NCBI GenBank assembly: GCA_964618455.1
Contig: CAZUAQ010000015.1
Location: forward strand, 1 to 64,000
Source: CAZUAQ01 sp964618455
GTDB lineage: Bacteria > Planctomycetota > Phycisphaerae > UBA1845 > PWPN01
Direction of reading: 5' to 3'
DNA: 64,000 nt
The position numbers and the translations under genes were made by a program. The notes under the pieces were generated by a model. That model was not told the origin of the DNA, did not search any database, and saw only the letters and a program-made list of their open reading frames with translations. Of this stretch, positions 44,998-52,150 are shown in pieces (position 1 is the first letter of the stretch; each line of letters starts with the position of its first letter).

Positions 44998-45906
44998 ATG
45001 CCTTTGTTGTTCTCGGATATCTATTCACAAGACAAGCCGGTGATCTCCTTCGAGATCTATCCCCCGAAAACGGAGAAAGGCGAGGCGACACTCTTCAATG
45101 AGGAAGTGCCCAAGCTTCTCCAGCTCTCCCCCACCTTCATGACATGCACGTACGGGGCCGGCGGATCGACCCGCCAGAAAACGCTGGATGTCGTGTCACG
45201 CCTGCATAGAGATTTCAATGTTTCCACCGCAGCGCACCTGACGTGCGTGGGGTCTTCACGAGAAGAGTTGACCGAGTACATCAGCCGCATCCGTAAGGCC
45301 GGCATCAACAATATCGTCGCTCTTCGCGGAGATCCGCCCCAGGGAGAGACCTCTTTCACCCCTCACCCCGAGGGATTGAATTATGCGTCGGAACTCGTGA
45401 GCCTGATCAAGGAAATCGGAGGCTTCGGCGTGGCGGTCGCGGGTTACCCCGAGGCCCATCCCGAATGCCCGGACAAGATGCTTGACTGGTTGCGATGTCG
45501 GGACAAAGTCGTCGCCGGGGCCGATGTGATCATCACGCAACTCTTCTACGACGTTCGGGACTTCTACGAATACCGCGACCACATGACGAACGTGCTGAAA
45601 GTGGACGTGCCGATCGTGCCGGGTGTTCTGCCGATCGTCAGCACGCCTCAGATCAAGCGCTTCTGCGGCATGTGCGGTTCGCGTCTGCCTTCGGACGTCC
45701 TGATGAATCTGGACAAGTACACCGACGATGCGGAATCGGCCCGAAAGTACGGCGTGGAGCTGGCATCGAAGATGGCGGAGGAACTTCTGGCCAACGGGGC
45801 TCCCGGCATCCACTTCTACGTATTGAATAAAGCGAAATCGATCGAGGAAGTGATGCACAACCTCAGCCTGACAGACGCCAGGAGCGCCGCCATGGCCGCC
45901 AAGTGA
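44998..45906 (+). CDS. metF: Methylenetetrahydrofolate reductase
   Basis: The 302-residue protein is MetF, which makes 5-methyl-THF for methionine synthesis with FAD. Marks include ISFEIYPPKTEKGE, PTFMTCTYGAGGSTR, AHLTCVG, NIVALRGDPPQGE, GFGVAVAGYPEAHPE, AGADVIITQLFYD and PGVLPI. AAGGAG ends just one base before the ATG at 44998, too close for normal initiation; TTG codons in frame at 45004 and 45007 are better spaced, so the true start may be there. It converges with carA. Confidence 0.94.
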   Translation: MPLLFSDIYSQDKPVISFEIYPPKTEKGEATLFNEEVPKLLQLSPTFMTCTYGAGGSTRQKTLDVVSRLHRDFNVSTAAHLTCVGSSREELTEYISRIRKAGINNIVALRGDPPQGETSFTPHPEGLNYASELVSLIKEIGGFGVAVAGYPEAHPECPDKMLDWLRCRDKVVAGADVIITQLFYDVRDFYEYRDHMTNVLKVDVPIVPGVLPIVSTPQIKRFCGMCGSRLPSDVLMNLDKYTDDAESARKYGVELASKMAEELLANGAPGIHFYVLNKAKSIEEVMHNLSLTDARSAAMAAK

Positions 45907-45963
45907 TCCAGATCGAACTCACCGCAAGAGTCGCCATACCCGGTTTGCTCTTGAATGAATGCA

Positions 45964-47145
45964 TCAGCCGGCCCTGCCCTCGAGGCGGGCCTGAGCCTCC
46001 GCCATGGCTTCGGCGGTAGGCGCACTTCCGGAACGCATCATCGCGATAAAGCAATCGAAAAGGTAGGTCGCATCGTGCGGGCCGGGGCTGGCTTCGGGGT
46101 GATACTGCACGCTGAAGATCGGCTCCTCACGATAGGTGAAGCCCTCCAGCGTCTGATCGTTCAGGTTCACGTGGGTCGGTATCCCACCGACCTTCTCCAG
46201 CGATTTCGTTTCGATGGCGAAGCCGTGGTTCTGGCTGGTAATCTCGACGCGCCGCGTGGCGAGATTCATGACTGGCTGATTCCCGCCGCGGTGCCCGAAT
46301 TTCAGCTTGTATGATTCCGCGCCGAGCGCGAGGCTGAGTAACTGATGCCCGAGGCAGATGCCGAACATCGGCACCTTCCCACGCAAGTCCCGCAAGGTCT
46401 TGATCGTGTACGTGACCGGCTCGGGATCACCCGGGCCGTTGCTGATGAAGACGCCATCGGGCTTGTGCTCGAGGATGTCCTCGGCAGAGGCGGCGGAAGG
46501 CACTACCGTCAGTCGGCATCCGCTTTCGACCAGGTGCCGGCGGATGTTGTGCTTCATCCCGCAGTCGATCGCCACCACATGAAACCCGGCGTCCGTGTCC
46601 CGATGGGGCATACTGAAAGCGCTGGAAAAGCCCTCGCTCCAGGAAAACGAATCACTCGGCGAGACCTGCCTCACCATGTCCACTCCGACGAGCCCGGACC
46701 ACGCTCGCGCCTTGGCCACGAGTTCGGCGTCGTCATGGATCTCGGTCGAAATGGCGGCACGCATCGCCCCGTCAATCCGCAGTTTCCGCGTGATCGCGCG
46801 CGTATCGACACCTTCAATACCCACTACGTCATGCTTTGCGAGATACTCCTCGAGCGCGGCGGTCGAACGGAAATTGCTCCTCCGGCGGGAGAGTTCCTTG
46901 ATCACGAATCCTTCCACCTGCGGGCCACGCGATTCCTGATCCTCGTCGGACACGCCGTAGTTGCCGATCTGCGGATAGGTCATGGTCACGATCTGGCCGG
47001 CGTACGAAGGGTCTGTGAGGATCTCCTGGTAACCCATTAGCGACGTATTGAAGCAGGCTTCGCCCGTGTGCGTTCCTCGAGCTCCGAAGGCCTGACCGGT
47101 GAACACCGTCCCGTCTTCCAGCGCCAATTTGCATACGTCTGCCAT
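45964..47145 (-). CDS. carA: Carbamoyl-phosphate synthase small subunit
   Basis: The 393-residue protein is CarA, which supplies ammonia from glutamine to the large subunit. It shows the N-terminal CPSase domain (LALEDGTVFTGQAFG, GEACFNTSLMGYQEILTDPSYAGQI, GIEGVDTRAITRKLR) and the glutaminase domain with the nucleophile in MFGICLGHQLL, GHRGGNQPV, SQNHGFAIE and VQYHPEASPGP. The ATG at 47145 has AGGAA upstream. The large subunit gene is not adjacent. yggS lies 173 bases upstream on the same strand. Confidence 0.95.
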   Translation of the reverse strand: MADVCKLALEDGTVFTGQAFGARGTHTGEACFNTSLMGYQEILTDPSYAGQIVTMTYPQIGNYGVSDEDQESRGPQVEGFVIKELSRRRSNFRSTAALEEYLAKHDVVGIEGVDTRAITRKLRIDGAMRAAISTEIHDDAELVAKARAWSGLVGVDMVRQVSPSDSFSWSEGFSSAFSMPHRDTDAGFHVVAIDCGMKHNIRRHLVESGCRLTVVPSAASAEDILEHKPDGVFISNGPGDPEPVTYTIKTLRDLRGKVPMFGICLGHQLLSLALGAESYKLKFGHRGGNQPVMNLATRRVEITSQNHGFAIETKSLEKVGGIPTHVNLNDQTLEGFTYREEPIFSVQYHPEASPGPHDATYLFDCFIAMMRSGSAPTAEAMAEAQARLEGRAG

Positions 47146-47318
47146 CGTCGTTCCTGTATGGAGGTTCCCAGGTCCAATCTCGCGTGTACGCAGGCACACG
47201 ATCGCCCAGTTGTCCCGATGCGCCTGCCGCGTTCGTCACGCTTCGCCGATTGTAGTCCGGGAGGGAAAAAAGAAAAGATTCGAGACGTCCGGGAGATTCG
47301 AGGTCGTCTGCTGAAGCG

Positions 47319-48086
47319 CTATGCCCCGGTAGCGGAGCCGTGGGTGGACTCAACAACACCATCATACAACGCGCTTCCGACGCGAACGACCGTCGCCCCC
47401 TCCTCGATCGCCACCTCGAAGTCATTGCTCATGCCCATGGACAACTCGCTGAACTCCGGCCCCAGCATGCCCTCTTTTCGGATCTCCTCCCGGAGTTCGC
47501 GCAGCCGACGGAAGTGCGACCGGGTCTCCTCGGGGTCTTCGACATGCGGCGCCATGGTCATCAGGCCGGCGATCTTCAGTGCGGGCATGGGCGCGATGTG
47601 CGTGATGAGGTGATTCACCGCCCCGACGGCAATACCGAACTTGCTCTTCTCCCCTGCTACATTCACTTCCAGGTAGACGCGCATCGTTTTGTTGATGCGC
47701 TGGGCTTCCTTGCTGATCTCCTCCGCGAGGCGAAGGCTGTCCACGGAGTGAATCTCCTCCACCCAGGGAAGCACCTGCCGGACCTTGTTACGCTGCAGGT
47801 GCCCGATCATGTGCCATCGCGGCTCCGGCGGTTTCTCCGAGGGATTCAGTTTCCGCCGTCGCGTGAGATGCTCCTGGATCATCCCGCCGCGCTTGACCAG
47901 TTCCTGGACACGGCTCTCCCCGAGATCCTGTAAACCGACTTCAAGTGTCGTCCGGATGACATCGACTTCGACGTACTTGGTGACCGCCACAAGGCGCACC
48001 TCGTCCTCGGACCGCCGCGCCCGCGCGCAAGCAGCCGACATTCGCTCTCGGATCCGCTTCAGATTATCGCTGAGCTTTCGTCGCAT
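47319..48086 (-). CDS. yggS: PLP homeostasis protein (YggS/PROSC family)
   Basis: The product is about 255 residues. It has the alanine-racemase-like barrel marks LVAVTKYVEVD (PLP lysine), DLGESRVQEL, WHMIGHLQRNKV, HSVDSLRLAEEI, YLEVNVAGEKSKFG, LKIAGLMTMAP and LSMGMSNDFEVAIEEGATVVRVGSALY. These proteins bind PLP and balance its supply. I choose the ATG at 48086 because MRRKLSDNLKRIRERM is the family-like beginning and a -10 box overlaps the next upstream ATG at 48116. Confidence 0.93.
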   Translation of the reverse strand: MRRKLSDNLKRIRERMSAACARARRSEDEVRLVAVTKYVEVDVIRTTLEVGLQDLGESRVQELVKRGGMIQEHLTRRRKLNPSEKPPEPRWHMIGHLQRNKVRQVLPWVEEIHSVDSLRLAEEISKEAQRINKTMRVYLEVNVAGEKSKFGIAVGAVNHLITHIAPMPALKIAGLMTMAPHVEDPEETRSHFRRLRELREEIRKEGMLGPEFSELSMGMSNDFEVAIEEGATVVRVGSALYDGVVESTHGSATGA

Positions 48087-48114
48087 GGTTGTTTGAAGGT
48101 TGCAGGACTGATCC

Positions 48115-48143
48115 ATTATAGCATTCCCCCGCGTCTCGCGCAA
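48115..48143 (-). promoter_or_regulatory. Candidate promoter of yggS
   Basis: On the minus strand TTGCGC (48143-48138), a 17-base spacer, then a perfect TATAAT (48120-48115). RNA would start about 20 bases before the chosen yggS ATG. The box covers an upstream in-frame ATG (48116), which argues against that start. Confidence 0.5.
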
Positions 48144-48254
48144 TCCGGCGCGCGCTACGCAAACGCGGAGCGACGGAAGTTCGCCTTCTCATGCTGAAGC
48201 TGCACACCGCTCCGGTCGGTTGAAGTCGGCTACCGGTGATGGCAAGATGATCGC

Positions 48255-48875
48255 ATGATCGAATTGGAAGATATCCTGGTGGATCCTCCTGCTCCCGAGG
48301 TCTGGCTCGACTTCACCGCCATGTTTGGGGGAAATGCCCCGGTGGAGATGGAAATCGGCACCGGCAAAGGGGGCTTTCTCCTCAACAGGGCCCGAGCCTA
48401 CCCCGATCGCCATTTCTTCGGCGTTGAATGGGCCAACAAGATCATCCTCTACGCCGCCGATCGAATGAAGCGCTGGGGCGTCACCAATGTACGACTCATG
48501 CGCACCGACGCCCGGCACCTGATGCTGAACCACCTCCCGGCCGACAGCCTGAGCCTGCTGCACATTTACCATCCCGACCCATGGCCGAAGAAGCGGCACC
48601 ACAAACGCCGGATGATCCAGCCCGATTTCATCGCCGCCGCCACCTGCGCGCTGATCCCCGGCGGTCGGATGGCCATCCAGACCGACCACGCGGAGTACTT
48701 CCAGCAAATCGAGGAGGTCCTCGCACGGGCGAGCGGCCTGGAACTGGTCCCCTTCGATGTCCCGGAGGCGGGCGTCGTCGACGGCCAGGTCGGCACCAAC
48801 TTCGAGATCAAGTACCTCCGCGAAGGCCGCGCCATCTACCAGGCCTCGGTCGTCCGTGTCGTGCCGACGCGCTGA
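48255..48875 (+). CDS. trmB: tRNA (guanine-N7)-methyltransferase
   Basis: The 206-residue protein is TrmB, which forms m7G46 in tRNA. Marks are PVEMEIGTGKGGFLLNRA (SAM site), FFGVEWANKI, NVRLMRTDA, LHIYHPDPWPKKRHHKRRMI and QTDHAEYFQ. The start at 48255 is tight to the domain. A palindrome overlaps its stop. Confidence 0.94.
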   Translation: MIELEDILVDPPAPEVWLDFTAMFGGNAPVEMEIGTGKGGFLLNRARAYPDRHFFGVEWANKIILYAADRMKRWGVTNVRLMRTDARHLMLNHLPADSLSLLHIYHPDPWPKKRHHKRRMIQPDFIAAATCALIPGGRMAIQTDHAEYFQQIEEVLARASGLELVPFDVPEAGVVDGQVGTNFEIKYLREGRAIYQASVVRVVPTR

Positions 48876-48908
48876 AACCCACGATTTCGTGAGCATTTCA
48901 TGGGTTTC
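48874..48908. other. Inverted repeat at the trmB stop
   Basis: GAAACCCA (48874-48881) and TGGGTTTC (48901-48908) are exact inverted copies, 19 bases apart; the first overlaps the trmB stop. No T tract follows, so termination is uncertain. Confidence 0.35.
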
Positions 48909-49094
48909 TGGGCGGAATTCGCTTATGACTTCATCTTTTCTCCAACATCAAACAAGGTGATCTTGGTATCATACCGGTAGGATTGCTTTAAATTCGGGCT
49001 GAAGCCTCCTAACTCTCGACCAAATCTAACAGGCACCCAAAAGGGAGTGCCGCACATTCACGCCCCCTCCGCGCCTCATCAAAGGAGATCGATC

Positions 49095-51389
49095 ATGTTC
49101 ACTTCCATTCGCAGCTGGGTCGTTCTTTTCTGCGTTCTGACCGTCGGCCACGCCACGCTTCATGCACAGACGCCACTCGGCACGGAAATTACCTACCAGG
49201 GCAGGGTGGAGAAGAGCGGATCGCCGCTCGACGACACGGCGGACTTCGAGTTTTCTCTCTGGGACGCCGAAACGAACGGAAATCAGATCGGCTCGACGCA
49301 GATCGTCAGCAACGTCACGGTCGACAAGGGTGTGTTCACGGTGGAACTCGACTTCGGTGCGAGCGCGTTCGATGGCGATGCACGCTGGCTCCAGATCGCC
49401 CTGCGCAGCCCGCATGACCCGGGCAACACGCAGCTCCACGCCATATTGAGCCCGCGCCAGCCCATCACGGCCGCGCCGTACGCACAGTACGCCCTGGAGA
49501 GTCCCGGATCGGCGTGGAGCCAGAACGGGAGCGACGTGTACTATGACGCCGGCAACGTGGGGATCGGCACGACTGCCCCGACCGCCCCGCTACAAGTCGA
49601 AGGCACGGCGGTGGCGTCGAACATCTCGGTCCCGAATCCCGACAACCCCGGCGCCACCATCAACCTGAACTGGTTGAACGACGTTCCGCGCCTCCGCTAC
49701 GGCGGGAGCGGAGCCGGAAACCACAACGGCTTCGCCATTCATGGGACCGGTGATTCCGTCAAGCTGCGTCTGCTCGACAACGGCGCGCTTGGGCTGGGCA
49801 CCGACAGCCCCGGCAGCGTGTTCAACTCCAAGCTGGACGTCATCGGCGGGCACGTGGGCGTGAGCAACGACTACGGCTTCTTCAGCTTCAACAGCACCAG
49901 CGACGGCATCGGTGCCGGGCTGGATACCACATCCAGTGACGATCTGCATCTCTTCGCCGGGGGCTCGCAGCACGCGACCGTAACGGCCGACGGCAATGTC
50001 GGCATCGGCAGGTTAGACCCTCTCCTTCGGCTTCACGTCGAAGAGACCGGGGACGGCGAGAACAGCGTGCTCAGGCTCGGTCGCATCGCACAGTCCAGCG
50101 GCAATTCGCAGTCCGTCAGTTTCCGGCTCGATCCGACGAACGAGGTCTTCAAGCTGGATGTGGGAGGCAATGGAAACTCATTTGCGAGGATCCACTTCGG
50201 CGACTCCAGCAGTCCCGACAACGACGTCACGATGTTCGGAAACGTCGGCATCGGGACCACTTCACCGCAGGCCACGCTGCACGTCACCGAAGGCACCAGC
50301 GGAATGGGCGTGATCCTGCCCGGCCTGCGCGTGGAACAGAACGCGACTGGCCGCCCTCACGTCATCGGCGGGGCAAGTGAAAACGTGGTCACTGCCGACT
50401 ACGCCGCCACGATCAGCGGCGGCGCGTACAACAGCGTCGAGAATAACCTCGGCACTGTCGGCGGTGGGGGCGATAACACGGCCAGCGGGGACAGCTCTAC
50501 CGTCGGCGGCGGTTTACTCAATGAGGCCATCGGCTATGGCAGCACGGTCGCTGGAGGCGAGGACTGCACCGCTGGTGACAGCTACGCCACCGTGTCAGGA
50601 GGCTTTTTGAATCTGGCCAACGGCTGGTCCGCCACCATATCCGGAGGCCATCAAAATCAGGCCAACGGAGTCCTTGCCACCATATCTGGAGGCATTCTCA
50701 ACAAGGCCGACGGGAGCGCTGCCACCGTTCCCGGGGGGTCCCGGAACTGGGCCGGCGGCGATTACAGCTTGGCCGCGGGGCGTCGAGCCAAGGTGCGAGA
50801 CGCGGCAGAGTCCGGCGACAGCGACGGCGACGAGGGAACATTCATCTGGGCCGACTCGACCGATGCCAGTTTCACCTCGACTGGACCTGACCAGTTCCTC
50901 ATCCGCGCGGGCGGCGGTCTTGGACTCAACCGCAACGATCCATCTCACCCGTTGCACGTCGGCACTGACGGAACCAATGGCAACGGCGCCCATCTCACCG
51001 CTGGCGGCACCTGGACCAGCGGATCGAGCCGGGCATGGAAGGAGAACTTCCGCGCGCTGGACGCGGAGGAGATTCTCGACCGTGTCGCCGCCCTGCCGAT
51101 CCAGCGCTGGAACTACACCGGCAGTGACGAAGGCGACCACATCGGCCCGACCGCCGAGGACTTTCACGCGGCCTTCGGCCTCGGACACAGCGAGCAGTAC
51201 ATCGCCACGATTGACGCCGACGGGGTCGCCTTGGCCGCCATCCAGGCATTGAAGAAAGAACATGATGCCGCAATGGCCCGCAAACACGCCGAAATCCAAT
51301 CACTCCAGACGCGGCTGGAGAGTCTCGAAGCATTGGTTGAAGAACTTAATCGCGAACAGCGCCCCTGGTCGTTCAATCAGGAGAAATGA
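49095..51389 (+). CDS. Secreted modular protein with head-type repeats and S74-type C-terminal chaperone
   Basis: The 764-residue product has AAAGGAG before its ATG and a signal peptide (WVVLFCVLTVGHATLHA). The N-terminal domain (QTPLGTEITYQGRV to LSPRQPITAAPYAQYAL, about 25-135) is shared with two other genes in this region. VGIGT repeats follow. Residues about 435-565 are ATISGG-like repeats resembling trimeric-adhesin head repeats. The C-terminus from about 641 begins with SSRAWKENF, the Ser-Lys pattern of S74 intramolecular chaperones, which trimerise and then cut themselves off; a coiled coil (KEHDAAMARKHAEIQSLQ) ends the protein. It is probably a trimeric surface fibre. The next gene overlaps as ATGA. 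Confidence 0.75.
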   Translation: MFTSIRSWVVLFCVLTVGHATLHAQTPLGTEITYQGRVEKSGSPLDDTADFEFSLWDAETNGNQIGSTQIVSNVTVDKGVFTVELDFGASAFDGDARWLQIALRSPHDPGNTQLHAILSPRQPITAAPYAQYALESPGSAWSQNGSDVYYDAGNVGIGTTAPTAPLQVEGTAVASNISVPNPDNPGATINLNWLNDVPRLRYGGSGAGNHNGFAIHGTGDSVKLRLLDNGALGLGTDSPGSVFNSKLDVIGGHVGVSNDYGFFSFNSTSDGIGAGLDTTSSDDLHLFAGGSQHATVTADGNVGIGRLDPLLRLHVEETGDGENSVLRLGRIAQSSGNSQSVSFRLDPTNEVFKLDVGGNGNSFARIHFGDSSSPDNDVTMFGNVGIGTTSPQATLHVTEGTSGMGVILPGLRVEQNATGRPHVIGGASENVVTADYAATISGGAYNSVENNLGTVGGGGDNTASGDSSTVGGGLLNEAIGYGSTVAGGEDCTAGDSYATVSGGFLNLANGWSATISGGHQNQANGVLATISGGILNKADGSAATVPGGSRNWAGGDYSLAAGRRAKVRDAAESGDSDGDEGTFIWADSTDASFTSTGPDQFLIRAGGGLGLNRNDPSHPLHVGTDGTNGNGAHLTAGGTWTSGSSRAWKENFRALDAEEILDRVAALPIQRWNYTGSDEGDHIGPTAEDFHAAFGLGHSEQYIATIDADGVALAAIQALKKEHDAAMARKHAEIQSLQTRLESLEALVEELNREQRPWSFNQEK
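50031..50260 (+). repeat. Module shared with the second S74 gene, copy 1
   Basis: This block, which encodes HVEETGDGEN through SPDNDVTMFGN, closely matches 58373-58602 on the same strand, about 85-90% identical by eye and without visible gaps. It shows common origin or exchange between the two modular genes. Confidence 0.75.
50395..50790 (+). repeat. Head-type short repeats inside the S74-chaperone gene
   Basis: About eight units of 14-16 codons follow the pattern A-T/S-I/V-S/G-G-G-x2-N-x-A-x-G, for example ATISGGAYNSVENN, STVGGGLLNEAIGYG, ATVSGGFLNLANGWS and ATISGGHQNQANGVL. The pattern resembles YadA/Hia-type head repeats that form a trimeric beta-roll. Confidence 0.7.
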
Positions 51390-51787
51390 GTATCTCGCGA
51401 AGGAAGCTTTCCTGTGTTGTGGCCGCCATCATCGGCCTGGGGCTCACAGCATCGTTGGCGGTCGCCCAAACGCCTCTCGGCACGGAGTTCACGTACCAGG
51501 GCAGACTTGTCCTGAACGACGAACCGCTCAACCACATGGCGGATTTCGACTTCTCGCTCCAGGACGCTGCTGGCTCCGGTGCCCCGCCGGTCAGTGGAAG
51601 CCAGCTCAGCTCGACGCATACCGTAGGCATCGAGAAACTGTCGATTCCGGAGAGCGCCATTGAACTGCAGGTGGTCGCCATGTCATGCGTGGACCTCGAC
51701 GGGCAATCCGTCACTCTGGCCTCGACGATTCGCAAGGCAAAACTGCGACAAAGCGAAGCCGATGTATTCAGGCTCGCCTTAGATTAA
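51386..51787 (+). CDS. Truncated paralogue of the N-terminal domain of the S74 proteins
   Basis: The 133-residue product has a signal peptide (VVAAIIGLGLTASLAVA) and then TPLGTEFTYQGRLVLNDEPLNH, ADFDFSLQDAAGSG, matching the first 60 residues of the mature N-terminal domain of its neighbours. After about residue 80 the likeness stops and the sequence becomes basic and unlike the family. It starts within the stop of the S74 gene (ATGA), so it may still be translated. It could be a decayed copy or a short secreted partner. Confidence 0.55.
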   Translation: MSISRRKLSCVVAAIIGLGLTASLAVAQTPLGTEFTYQGRLVLNDEPLNHMADFDFSLQDAAGSGAPPVSGSQLSSTHTVGIEKLSIPESAIELQVVAMSCVDLDGQSVTLASTIRKAKLRQSEADVFRLALD

Positions 51788-52150
51788 GCCCTGCAAGCTT
51801 TTACGTAGGATCAGCCCTGTTAGCGACCCATCCCGCTTTAAAGCATCAGCTTATTATTCCAACTTTTATTATGTCCCAAGGCTTACTTCGTGTAGCATAT
51901 AGAAGCCTCCAAACGGGTCAGAGGCCCTCACCGGCTCCCGGTGAGGTGAATCCACAGATGAAGCAGACAGTCACCGATTCTCGCGGAGTGATCGGTTTAC
52001 CGAAGGAATCCCCCTTGACAGTGATGGTACCGAGACAGTGACGGTACTGAAAAAACCTGCTGCGCGCCTTCATGAATGGCGGCCGCCCGGAAAGGGACCA
52101 TACGCCCTATTGTGGTAGCTGAGCATGGCGAGGGGCGAAAGGAGAACAAC
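51788..52150. other. 363-base gap upstream of the lectin-like gene
   Basis: The first half is clearly richer in A and T than its surroundings (for example TTATTATTCCAACTTTTATT). I see no gene. A perfect TTGACA lies at 52015-52020 but lacks a good -10. A tandem 17-base repeat lies at 52017-52050 and a ribosome site AAAGGAG stands before the next start. Confidence 0.4.
52017..52050 (+). repeat. Two tandem 17-base repeats
   Basis: GACAGTGATGGTACCGA is followed directly by GACAGTGACGGTACTGA; 15 of 17 bases agree. The repeats lie about 100 bases upstream of the lectin-like gene and overlap a -35-like TTGACA, so they could be tandem regulator sites. Confidence 0.6.

Noticed and set aside
50395..50790. 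Possible CRISPR-like regular repeat
   Set aside because: The periodicity is at protein level (14-16 codons), the DNA copies are diverged and there are no spacers.
51685..52041. 118-codon plus-strand frame across the gap before the lectin-like gene
   Set aside because: Starts inside another coding frame, has no ribosome site and no recognisable product; the region is AT-rich and holds repeats.
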